From: Paraburkholderia fungorum
GTDB lineage: Bacteria > Pseudomonadota > Gammaproteobacteria > Burkholderiales > Burkholderiaceae
NCBI RefSeq assembly: GCF_902833645.1
Contig: NZ_CADFGE010000012.1
Location: 62,001-126,000 of the forward strand
Direction of reading: 5' to 3'
DNA length: 64,000 bases
Shown: piece after piece, positions 26,579 through 34,318 of the stretch
How positions within the stretch are numbered: position 1 is the first letter of the stretch
Layout: every line of letters begins with the position of its first letter
Notes under the pieces: generated by a model
Seen by the model: only the letters and a program-made list of their open reading frames with translations
What the model was told of the DNA's origin: nothing
Database searches by the model: none
Position numbers and translations under genes: made by a program

Positions 26579-27497
26579 CGCGTGGATGACGCTGAATTCC
26601 GACGCTGACCCGGACGACGCGGCGCCGGCAGTGCCGGCGCGCGAGCCGTCCAAACCCGCGCGCAGTGCCAGAAAAATTTCCTCGGGCGCCAGAAACACTC
26701 AGGGTGCTCAAAGCGCTGTCCAAGGCGCCGAAGGCGAGCCGCGCAAAGCGCCCGCGCGCCGTGCGCCGCGCACTTCCGCTTCCGATTACCGGATCGCCGA
26801 GCAACCCGCTTTCGTCCTGCATAGCTATCCGTACCGTGAGACCAGTCTGATCATCGACGTGCTGTCACGCGATCACGGCCGGCTCGCACTCGTCGCGAAG
26901 GGCGCGAAGCGTCCGCACTCCGCGTTGCGCGGCGTGCTGCAGACCTTCCAGCCGCTCGCGTTGTCCTGGTCCGGCAAATCCGAAGTGCGCACGCTGACCG
27001 GCGCCGAATGGGTTGGTGGCATGTTGCCTTTAGCGGGCGACGCGCTGCTCTGCGGTTTCTACGTCAACGAATTGCTGGTCAAATTCTGCGCGCGTGAAGA
27101 CCCGCATCCACAACTGTTCCATCACTACGTCGTCACCATGACGCGCCTCGCGCATGATGAACCGCCCGTGCAGGTGCTGCGTTCGTTCGAATGTGTGCTG
27201 CTGCGGGAAACCGGTTATGCGATGGCGCTCGATCGCACCGTCTCACGCAGAGCCGTGCAGGCCGACGGCCGCTATGTGTTCGATCCGGAGCGCGGCGTGC
27301 GCGAGGCCTCCGACGACCTGCCCGCGCAATGGCCGGTCATCGCCGGACAGACCTTGCTCGATATGGAAAAGGACGATTACCATCGAGCGCAGACGGTAGC
27401 GCAAAGCAAAACGCTGATGCGCTTTCTGCTCAACACCTACCTTGGCGGCACGCCGCTCGCGACGCGCCAGATACTGATCGACTTGCAGAACTTATGA
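26565..27497 (+). CDS. recO: DNA repair protein RecO
   Basis: RecFOR-pathway mediator that loads RecA on SSB-coated DNA. About 310 aa. The OB-fold begins near residue 75 (FVLHSYPYRETSLIIDVLSR, ALVAKGAKRPHS), followed by the helical domain (VNELLVKFCAREDPHPQLF, FECVLLRETGY). The ~70-residue N-terminal low-complexity Ala/Pro/Arg-rich lead is longer than in E. coli. Start uncertain: ATG 26565 overlaps era by 14 bases, ATG 26586 is an alternative. Confidence 0.92.
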   Translation: MGTNDAWMTLNSDADPDDAAPAVPAREPSKPARSARKISSGARNTQGAQSAVQGAEGEPRKAPARRAPRTSASDYRIAEQPAFVLHSYPYRETSLIIDVLSRDHGRLALVAKGAKRPHSALRGVLQTFQPLALSWSGKSEVRTLTGAEWVGGMLPLAGDALLCGFYVNELLVKFCAREDPHPQLFHHYVVTMTRLAHDEPPVQVLRSFECVLLRETGYAMALDRTVSRRAVQADGRYVFDPERGVREASDDLPAQWPVIAGQTLLDMEKDDYHRAQTVAQSKTLMRFLLNTYLGGTPLATRQILIDLQNL

Positions 27498-28258
27498 GCT
27501 TCTTTCTTACGTCGCCGAATGTGATTGACCTGGGCGTGAACATCGATCACGTCGCCACGCTGCGCAACGCGCGCGGCACCTCTTATCCGGATCCGATCCG
27601 CGCCGCGTTGATGGCCGAAGAGGCGGGTGCCGATGTCATCACGCTGCATCTGCGCGAAGATCGTCGCCATATCGTCGATGCCGACGTGCGCAAGCTGCGT
27701 CCGCTGTTGAAAACCCGCATGAATCTGGAGTGCGCGGTCACGCAGGAGATGCTCGACATCGCGTGCGAGGTGCAGCCGCACGACGTGTGCCTCGTGCCGG
27801 AAAAGCGTCAGGAATTGACGACTGAAGGCGGTCTCGACGTTGCCGGTCAGTTCGAAGCCGTGCGCGCCGCATGCAAGCAACTCGCCGCTGCGAACTCGCG
27901 GGTGTCGCTCTTTATCGATCCGGACGAAACGCAAATCCGTGCCGCGCATGAAGCCGGGGCGCCGGTGATCGAATTGCACACCGGCCGTTATGCCGAAGCG
28001 CACGACCCCGCCGAGCAGCAGCGCGAGTACGAGCGCGTGGTGCGCGCGGTCGAGTTCGGCGCCACGCTCGGCATCAAGGTCAACGCGGGTCACGGGCTGC
28101 ATTACACCAACGTTCAGCAGATCGCCGCGATCAAAGGTATCGTCGAGTTGAATATCGGCCACGCGATCGTCGCGCATGCGATTTTCGCGGGCTGGGACAA
28201 CGCCGTGCGCGAGATGAAGGCGATCATGGTCGCCGCGCGTCTCGGCGCAAGCGCGTAA
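27494..28258 (+). CDS. pdxJ: Pyridoxine 5'-phosphate synthase
   Basis: Last step of de novo vitamin B6 synthesis. 254 aa TIM barrel from ATG 27494, which overlaps the recO stop (ATGA). Conserved active-site stretches: VNIDHVATLRNARGT, HLREDRRHI and KVNAGHGLHYTN. A much longer open frame from 27191 runs through recO in another phase and is not used. Confidence 0.96.
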   Translation: MSFFLTSPNVIDLGVNIDHVATLRNARGTSYPDPIRAALMAEEAGADVITLHLREDRRHIVDADVRKLRPLLKTRMNLECAVTQEMLDIACEVQPHDVCLVPEKRQELTTEGGLDVAGQFEAVRAACKQLAAANSRVSLFIDPDETQIRAAHEAGAPVIELHTGRYAEAHDPAEQQREYERVVRAVEFGATLGIKVNAGHGLHYTNVQQIAAIKGIVELNIGHAIVAHAIFAGWDNAVREMKAIMVAARLGASA

Positions 28259-28274
28259 TGCCGCGGCGCCGCCC

Positions 28275-28718
28275 ATGACGATCTACGGCATCGGTACGGA
28301 CATCGTTCAGGTCAGCCGCGTGGCCGCGGTGATGACGCGCACCAATGGCCGCTTTGCGGAGAAAGTGCTCGGTCCGGACGAACTGCGCGTTTATCACGCA
28401 CGCCATGCGCGCTCAGCGGCCCGTGGACTTGCATTTCTCGCCACGCGATTCTCGGCCAAGGAAGCATTTTCGAAAGCGATCGGCCTCGGCATGCGCTGGC
28501 CGATGACCTGGCGTGCGCTGCAAACGCTCAACAAGCCGAGCGGCGAACCGATGGTGGTGGCATCGGGCGAACTGGCTGAATGGCTCGACGCGCGCGGCAT
28601 CACGGCACGTGTGACGATCAGCGACGAACGCGATTACGCCGTGTCCTTCGTGATTGCTGAAACAGGAGCGGTGGTGCAAGAGCCCCCTGCCCCGCGCCCG
28701 CCCGCCAGCGACGAATAA
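28275..28718 (+). CDS. acpS: Holo-ACP synthase
   Basis: Attaches 4'-phosphopantetheine to ACP (acpP is at 14760). 147 aa. Magnesium-binding Asp in GIGTDIVQVSRV and Glu in RFSAKEAFSKAIG are present. Follows pdxJ by 16 bases, as in E. coli. The last ~15 residues (PPAPRPPASDE) are a Pro-rich tail not needed for the fold. Confidence 0.95.
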   Translation: MTIYGIGTDIVQVSRVAAVMTRTNGRFAEKVLGPDELRVYHARHARSAARGLAFLATRFSAKEAFSKAIGLGMRWPMTWRALQTLNKPSGEPMVVASGELAEWLDARGITARVTISDERDYAVSFVIAETGAVVQEPPAPRPPASDE

Positions 28719-28786
28719 AAAATCTTGAACGCGGCGCACGTCGGCCGTGTCTTTCTTTGCTCTCAGGCTTTTTCTAGCGAAAACCG

Positions 28787-29815
28787 ATGAAAACCACTCC
28801 CGGACCGGTCATGCTCGACGTGGTCGGCACCACGCTGAATCACGACGATAAACGCCGCCTTGCGCATCCAATGACCGGCGGCGTGATCCTGTTCGCGCGC
28901 CATTACGAAAGCCGCGCGCAACTGATCGCGCTCACCGATTCGATTCGCGCGATCCGCGACGATCTGCTGATTGCGGTCGACCACGAAGGCGGCCGCGTGC
29001 AGCGCTTTCGCACCGACGGCTTTACCGTGCTGCCGGCGATGGGCAAGCTCGGTGCATTGTGGGACAGCGACGTGCTGCACGCCACCAAAGTGACCACCGC
29101 GGTCGGCTATATCCTTGCGGCTGAATTGCGCGCGTGCGGCATCGATATGAGTTTTACGCCGGTGCTCGATCTGAATTACGGCCAGTCGCAGGTGATCGGC
29201 GATCGCTCGTTTCATCGCGATCCGCGCGTCGTGGCCTTGCTGGCGAAGAGCCTGAATCACGGCCTTGCGTTGGCCGGCATGAGCAATTGCGGCAAGCATT
29301 TCCCGGGGCACGGCTTTGCGCATGCGGACTCGCACGTTGCCATGCCGGTCGATGACCGTTCGCTCGAAGCAATTTTGCGCGACGACGTGGCACCGTACGA
29401 CTGGCTCGGTGTGTCGCTTGGCGCCGTGTTGCCCGCCCATGTGGTTTATCCGCAAGTCGACTCGAAGCCGGCGGGTTTCTCGCGTGTCTGGCTGCAGGAC
29501 ATCTTGCGCAAAAAATTGCGCTTTGAGGGCGCTGTGTTCAGCGACGATCTCTCGATGGAAGCCGCGCGCCAGGGCGGCACACTGACGGAAGGCGCGAGCG
29601 CGGCGCTGGAGGCCGGTTGCGACATGGTGCTGATCTGCAATCAGCCGGACGAGGCGGAGAAGGTGCTGGATGCGCTGCGCTTCACGCCGTCGAAGGAGTC
29701 ACAGCAGCGGCTTAAGCGCATGCGTCCGCGCGGCAAGGCGCTTAAATGGAGCAAGCTGGTTGCCGAGCCGCAGTATCTGCAAGCGCAGGCCTTGCTGCGC
29801 AGCGCGTTCGCATAA
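28787..29815 (+). CDS. nagZ: Beta-N-acetylglucosaminidase NagZ
   Basis: Cytoplasmic cell-wall recycling enzyme (GH3) that removes GlcNAc from muropeptides; it influences AmpC induction in many Gram-negatives. 342 aa. The VDHEGGRVQRF segment, the KHFPGHGFAHADSH loop with the catalytic His, and FSDDLSMEA with the nucleophile Asp are visible. Last gene of the rightward run; followed by a tandem repeat and a strong bidirectional terminator. Confidence 0.96.
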   Translation: MKTTPGPVMLDVVGTTLNHDDKRRLAHPMTGGVILFARHYESRAQLIALTDSIRAIRDDLLIAVDHEGGRVQRFRTDGFTVLPAMGKLGALWDSDVLHATKVTTAVGYILAAELRACGIDMSFTPVLDLNYGQSQVIGDRSFHRDPRVVALLAKSLNHGLALAGMSNCGKHFPGHGFAHADSHVAMPVDDRSLEAILRDDVAPYDWLGVSLGAVLPAHVVYPQVDSKPAGFSRVWLQDILRKKLRFEGAVFSDDLSMEAARQGGTLTEGASAALEAGCDMVLICNQPDEAEKVLDALRFTPSKESQQRLKRMRPRGKALKWSKLVAEPQYLQAQALLRSAFA

Positions 29816-29841
29816 ATCCAGATGCGCAACCGGTAATCAGC

Positions 29842-29881
29842 GGACCAGCGGATCAACGGATCAACGGATCAACGGATCAAC
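29842..29881. repeat. Tandem repeat of GGATCAAC
   Basis: Four exact 8-base copies (29850-29881) plus one degenerate copy GGACCAGC (29842-29849), in the short gap between nagZ and its terminator. A likely slippage product; copy number may vary between strains. Confidence 0.85.
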
Positions 29882-29903
29882 GTCTCGAGCGTTTGCATCG
29901 AGC

Positions 29904-29939
29904 AAAAAAACGGCGCTTTTTTCAGGCGCCGTTTTTTTT
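29904..29939. terminator. Bidirectional terminator between nagZ and the response regulator
   Basis: A-run, stem CGGCGC / GCGCCG with a 9-base loop, and T-run of eight. Lies between convergent genes and works in both directions. Confidence 0.92.
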
Positions 29940-29977
29940 ATTCAAACCGGGCTAGCCACGCGGCCAGCCCGGCCTCG

Positions 29978-31360
29978 TCAATTCAACCGCATCCGTTGCA
30001 GCTTGTTATACAGCGTCTTCGGACTGATCCCGAGCAGCGATGCAGCGCGATGGCGCGTCCCGCCGACTGCGTCGAGCGTCGCACGGATCAGCATTTCCTC
30101 GACGTCCGCGAGCGGGGTGCCGACGGTGACCTGCACACGGCTGCCGTTCAGATCGCGTCCGTTTGCCGAGCTCGCTTCATCGGCGCGCAGCGATTCCAGC
30201 ACGTCCCCCGAGGCTTGATATGCCCGGCGCACGCGGTCCTGTAACTCGCGCACATTGCCCGGCCAGTCGTACGAAAGACATTCGCGCAGGAAATTCGGTC
30301 CGATCTGCTTGGCCACCTCCGCCGTTCCACGCGAAGTTGCTTCGTGATTCAGCTCATCGACCACGGCTTGCGCGATCAGCGCCGGATCGTCGCCGCGCTC
30401 GCGTAACGGCGGCAGCGTGATAGCCGCCGCTTCCAGACGCAGCGCGAGGTCCTGATGCAAGCTGCCATCAGCAACCGCCGCGCGCGGGCTTTTGCGTGTC
30501 GATGCGATCAGCCGGAAATCGGTCGCCACCTGATTGGTGCCGCCGACTCGCATGAAGGTCTGCGAATCCAGGGCGCGCAGCAGCGCTTCCTGCTGGGCAC
30601 GCGGCAGTTCGGCGATTTCTTCGATGAACAGCGTGCCGCCGCTGGCTTGCTCGAACAGCCCCGGTTCGCGCTGGTCCGCGCCGCTGAACGCGCCGCGCTC
30701 ATGGCCGAACAGCAGACTGTCGAGCGAGCGGTGCGCCGCAAGGCTGCCTGCGCTCCGGCAATCGAATGTGACAAACGGCCCTTTGCGGCGCCGGCTCATG
30801 TCGTGCAGCGTGCGCGCGGCAATCTGCTTGCCCGTGCCGGCTTCGCCGGAAATCAGCACGGCGGCTTCGGTCGGCGCGATATGCTCGATCGTGTCGTACA
30901 CGTGCTGGACCGCGCCGCTGCGGCCCAATAATGAGCCGAAACGGCCGAGTTGACGCAGCGACGCGCGCAGGGTCTGGACTTCCTCGGTCAGCTCGTATGG
31001 ACGCGGAATCCGGGCGAGCAGACTGCGCAGACGCGGGATATTGACCGGCTTGAGCAGGTAATCCCAGATGCCATGCCGCAAACCCTCGATCGCGCTTTCG
31101 ACTGTTGCGTTGCCGGTCATCACGATCACAGGCAAGGCGCCACCGGGCGGGTGCGCGGGCAGGTGCTGCAGCACATCGAGCCCGCTGCCGTCCGGCAGAT
31201 TCAGATCGACCAGCACGACATCGGGAATAAAGCGTGTCAGCGCGGCCCGGGCCTCGGCGATGGTGGTCGCGGTGTCGACGGAGAAGCCGTCGGCGGCGAG
31301 GATGGCGGACAGGCCAGACAGGCTATTGGGATCGTCTTCAACAATCAGGGCATGTGGCAT
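29978..31360 (-). CDS. Orphan NtrC-family response regulator with atypical AAA+ core
   Basis: 460 aa from ATG 31360 (MPHALIVEDDPNSL). Receiver domain at 1-120 with acidic pocket and phospho-acceptor Asp52 (VDLNLPDG) and Lys in LLKPVN. AAA+ domain about 145-375: Walker A GEAGTGKQ is intact, but Walker B reads LFIEEIAELP where the family has LFLDEIGE, the sigma54-contact loop is GAFSGA instead of GAFTGA, and the arginine-finger segment reads SLHQDLALRL where the first Arg of the usual FRxDLYYRL is His. Sensor II WPGNVREL is present. A Fis-type helix-turn-helix closes the protein (RHRAASLLGISPKTLYNKL). No histidine kinase is encoded nearby, and targets are unknown. Confidence 0.9.
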   Translation of the reverse strand: MPHALIVEDDPNSLSGLSAILAADGFSVDTATTIAEARAALTRFIPDVVLVDLNLPDGSGLDVLQHLPAHPPGGALPVIVMTGNATVESAIEGLRHGIWDYLLKPVNIPRLRSLLARIPRPYELTEEVQTLRASLRQLGRFGSLLGRSGAVQHVYDTIEHIAPTEAAVLISGEAGTGKQIAARTLHDMSRRRKGPFVTFDCRSAGSLAAHRSLDSLLFGHERGAFSGADQREPGLFEQASGGTLFIEEIAELPRAQQEALLRALDSQTFMRVGGTNQVATDFRLIASTRKSPRAAVADGSLHQDLALRLEAAAITLPPLRERGDDPALIAQAVVDELNHEATSRGTAEVAKQIGPNFLRECLSYDWPGNVRELQDRVRRAYQASGDVLESLRADEASSANGRDLNGSRVQVTVGTPLADVEEMLIRATLDAVGGTRHRAASLLGISPKTLYNKLQRMRLN

Positions 31361-32040
31361 GGCGAGCGCTATTTTTAGATGGACGGAATACCCGGGACGC
31401 CGCGCCGGTACTCTGGCGCGCGAACTGGGCGCGATGGCTGGCCGGTAATGTTGTCGGTCGAACGCCGTACCGCGCGAGCAGTGCCTGCCACCGCGGCGTA
31501 ACCGCCCCGGGCCGACTGGCATGGGCGTCGTGCAGATCGTGGGACACGATGTGCAAGCAGAGTTGGGGCGATTCGACTCATTTAGTTTCTGGGTCCTTTG
31601 CTTTTCAGTGGATGTCCGCTCTGATGCAATCCGGCGAATGGGCGGGCACCGGTATTTCCTTCATTCGACTGGTCAGAAATCCCGCTCACCGGCGAAGAGG
31701 CGTCCTATCTCAAACTTCATCTTTCTTCAGCGATGTCGTGATTCAGGTCGCATCCCAAGAGTTGGAGAGAGTTGGAGAAATAAAGCCTTAGTGACCTATG
31801 TCAGAGGGAAGCATGGATTATGCCAAAGCCAATTACTTAAGTTTATCAATGGTTTGTTCGACGCAGAGACGGGAGATAAACGGAGCGCACAGGCATTTTT
31901 TAGAAGAGTGCCGGTAAAGTTTTCCTCAACCATACACGGCGGCACAAAAAAGAAAAAGCGCCCAGTGCGGGCGCTTTTTTTTGCCATTTTTTTCACTGCG
32001 CCGGACGTGGGGACTTGGCTCCCGCGCAGGCTGCAGGCGC
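31361..32040. other. Gene-poor stretch, partly lower in GC, with possible gene remnant
   Basis: 680 bases without a credible complete gene. On the minus strand, 31435-31580 encodes a gene-like stretch (LCLHIVSHDLHDAHASRPG ... WQALLARYGVRPTTL); its best start and this part are in different frames, so it looks like a frameshifted, truncated N-terminus. From about 31570 to 31950 the DNA is clearly richer in A/T than its surroundings and codes for nothing recognisable in any frame. I see no transposase, direct repeat or tRNA at the ends. Confidence 0.5.
31953..31982 (-). terminator. Rho-independent terminator after efp
   Basis: Stem GCGCCC / GGGCGC flanked by A-run and T-run (AAAAAGCGCCC ... GGGCGCTTTTTT), about 60 bases beyond the efp stop on the minus strand; symmetric and possibly bidirectional. 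Confidence 0.88.
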
Positions 32041-32598
32041 TTAGGCGCGGCTGCGATACTCGTGCGTACGCGTGTCGATTTCGATCTTGTCGCCGATGTT
32101 GCAGAAAAGCGGCACTTGCAGTTCGAAACCGGTGGTGAGCTTGGCGTTCTTCAACACCTTGCCCGACGACGTATCGCCCTTGACTGCCGGTTCCGTGTAG
32201 ATGATTTCACGGACCAGCGTGGTCGGCAGTTCGACCGAGATGGCTTTGTCGTTGTAGAACACGACTTCGCAAGCCATGCCGTCTTCGAGGTAGTGAAGGG
32301 CGTCGCCCATCATTTCGCCTTCGACTTCGAACTGGTTGTAATCGGCGTCCATGAACACGTACATCGGGTCAGCGAAGTACGAGTACGTGACTTCCTTGCG
32401 TTCCAGCACTACGACGTCGAACTTGTCGTCTGCCTTGTACACGCTTTCCATGCCTGCGCCGGTCAGCAGGTTCTTGAACTTCATCTTGACGACGGCGGAG
32501 TTGCGGCCCGATTTGTTGTATTCGGCCTTTTGCACGACCATCGCGTCTGCGCCGATCATGACTACGTTGCCGGTGCGGAGTTCCTGTGCGGTCTTCAT
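32041..32598 (-). CDS. efp: Elongation factor P
   Basis: Relieves ribosome stalling at polyproline stretches. 185 aa, normal length, three OB-like domains. The tip of domain I reads NKSGR32NSA: Arg32 replaces the Lys that is beta-lysylated in E. coli. This is the acceptor for rhamnose added by EarP, whose gene lies 220 bases upstream on the same strand. No EpmA/EpmB-like gene is in the window. Start MKTAQELRTGNV at 32598 is standard. Confidence 0.97.
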   Translation of the reverse strand: MKTAQELRTGNVVMIGADAMVVQKAEYNKSGRNSAVVKMKFKNLLTGAGMESVYKADDKFDVVVLERKEVTYSYFADPMYVFMDADYNQFEVEGEMMGDALHYLEDGMACEVVFYNDKAISVELPTTLVREIIYTEPAVKGDTSSGKVLKNAKLTTGFELQVPLFCNIGDKIEIDTRTHEYRSRA

Positions 32599-32679
32599 AA
32601 AACTGTCCTGTACGAAATAAGTAGCTTCAACTGTTGCTCAACGGCATACGGCGCAAGCGGATCGGCCTGCAGGGTTTGC

Positions 32680-32734
32680 CTCGCGAATTAGTCAGGCCAG
32701 CTAGCCTGGCGAATCTGCCAGACCAATTCGCGAG
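32680..32734. repeat. Nested inverted repeats upstream of efp
   Basis: Outer perfect dyad CTCGCGAATT (32680-32689) / AATTCGCGAG (32725-32734) encloses an inner dyad GCCAG (32696-32700) / CTGGC (32706-32710). Direct copies of CCAGACSAATT (32719 and 32750 region) overlap it. The arrangement is 82-136 bases upstream of efp and just beyond the earP stop, so it could be an efp control site or an RNA structure at the earP end. Confidence 0.5.
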
Positions 32735-32818
32735 ACGAATTCGAATTTACCAGACGAATTTGCCAACAAGATCGCTGCGATCGGGTCGCGCTTGTGTCGT
32801 CGGCCGTTGGATAACCGC

Positions 32819-34012
32819 TTATTTTAACTGAGTTTTTGCGAACAAGGCCAGATTTCCGGCGAGGTCGCCTATCAGGGCCAGTTCGCCGGCCCATTCGGCT
32901 GCGCGCCGCTTCAACACCGCGTGGTGACGCTGGAATTCCGCCCAGTCAGGCTTGCCGGCGCCGTTCCATGCGTGCCAGAAGCGCGCAAGGGCGTTCCGGG
33001 CATCGCCGGGCAGGGTGCGCGCGTAGTGGGCGAGCGCGGCGTCGAGCTTGGGCAGATGGGCGTCGTCGGCTTGCGGGTAGATGTGCCAGACAAAGGGTTT
33101 GGCGGCCCATTGGGCGCGTACGAACGAATCTTCGCCGCGCACGAAATTGACGTCGCTCGCCCACAGCAACGGGTCGTAGCCGGCTTGCGCGGTAAATGCG
33201 AGCGCGTGGGCACGGAGGCTGCCGCGCTCGGCGTGCGAACCCGCGGTGAACGACGGCAGGCCGAAAAAGCGCGCGACCGCTCCCGAAATGCGGCCTTCCG
33301 GCACCAGCAGAACAACCGGTTCGGCACTGTCGCGCCATTGTTCGAGCAGGCTGTCGACGGCGGGGTTTTCGTAGGCGAACAGCGAAATGACGGTGGCGGT
33401 GGCCGGGGGCGGCGCGCGGCCGGTGGTTTCCAGCCACCACGCCTCGCGCGCCGGTTGCGACGCCTCGAAGGCCATGCGCGCCGCGTCGAGATGTCGTTCT
33501 TTCAGCACGCCGCCCGTGCCGGGGCCGAGTCCGGGGAAAAAGAAGGTCTTGGTGAGCGGGTAGCGCGGGTGCGGCGACGGCCGCAGATGGAAGTCCGCAA
33601 CCCAGTCTTCCGCGCTCAGATATTCGAGGTTCAACCAGGCCGGCGCGCGCTCGCGCCGCGCCATCGCGGCGACGTATGCCGGCGGCAACTCGCAGGCGAA
33701 TGCCTCGATCACGACGTCAGCCACCTCGAGCGTGTCGCCTGCATGGGCCGGCTCCTGCCAGTGTTCAATGACGATGCCGCCGATCGTCTGGCGCGCGCGA
33801 TCCAGCGCCAGCGAAGGGCACAGTTTCTGGAACGCGTGCAGGTCGTCAACGAATACGCGCACCAGCCAGCCGTGCTCGCTTGCCAGCTGGCGAGCGAGGC
33901 GCCAGCACACGCCGATGTCACCGAAATTGTCGATCACCGCGCAAAAGATATCGCAAGCGATCGCGGTGGGTGCGGTGACGGATTGTTCGGACGGCGGCGT
34001 GGTGGAGGACAT
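32819..34012 (-). CDS. earP: EF-P arginine rhamnosyltransferase EarP
   Basis: GT-B glycosyltransferase (GT104) that moves rhamnose from dTDP-L-rhamnose to Arg32 of EF-P. 397 aa from ATG 34012 (MSSTTPPSEQ). Catalytic-site DNFGDIGVCWRLARQL lies at about residues 28-43, and the nucleotide-sugar site segment NFVRGEDSFVRAQW in the C-terminal half is intact; these are the conserved EarP segments. Pairing with an Arg32-type efp confirms the assignment. The rhamnose donor genes are not in this window. Confidence 0.96.
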   Translation of the reverse strand: MSSTTPPSEQSVTAPTAIACDIFCAVIDNFGDIGVCWRLARQLASEHGWLVRVFVDDLHAFQKLCPSLALDRARQTIGGIVIEHWQEPAHAGDTLEVADVVIEAFACELPPAYVAAMARRERAPAWLNLEYLSAEDWVADFHLRPSPHPRYPLTKTFFFPGLGPGTGGVLKERHLDAARMAFEASQPAREAWWLETTGRAPPPATATVISLFAYENPAVDSLLEQWRDSAEPVVLLVPEGRISGAVARFFGLPSFTAGSHAERGSLRAHALAFTAQAGYDPLLWASDVNFVRGEDSFVRAQWAAKPFVWHIYPQADDAHLPKLDAALAHYARTLPGDARNALARFWHAWNGAGKPDWAEFQRHHAVLKRRAAEWAGELALIGDLAGNLALFAKTQLK

Positions 34013-34318
34013 GGGGCGTGGGTCGCGGAGTGGCACGGGTGGCGTGGAGAGGGCGCAAAGTCTTGCTGGCGGACGAATCGGCCGGGTGACCCGGCCGGTG
34101 ACCCGAGCCGGTAACCCAGGCGGATCATGCGATCAGTTCGGCCGCCGGCTCGGCACCGCGCCATCGAAGCGTTCGATGCAGCAAGGTTCGAACGCGCGCG
34201 GAATGCTCTAAACTGGCGATTCTAAAGCACTCATCCGCGGTTTCGCGTCTAAACGGCCGCTTGACGCGCAACACGCGGGCAGAGGCTTCGCAACACTGTC
34301 CCAGCCAATCGATTCTGC
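34013..34318. promoter_or_regulatory. Divergent earP / uvrC region
   Basis: About 306 bases. Near earP it holds three near-copies of GCCGGTGACCC in tandem (34081-34092, 34094-34105, 34107-34118), the first forming CCGGGTGACCCGG, an interrupted palindrome. Toward uvrC I see only weak -10-like TAAACT (near 34210). No LexA-box-like dyad (CTGT-N8-ACAG) was seen. Confidence 0.45.

Noticed and set aside
24980..26698. 572-codon open frame antisense to rnc and era
   Set aside because: Shadow frame over two certain genes.
29842..29881. Possible CRISPR array (GGATCAAC repeats)
   Set aside because: Units are 8 bases with no spacers; simple tandem repeat. No cas genes in the window.
31521..32138. Rightward 205-codon frame after the response regulator
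   Set aside because: Runs across the efp terminator and into efp antisense; composition not gene-like.
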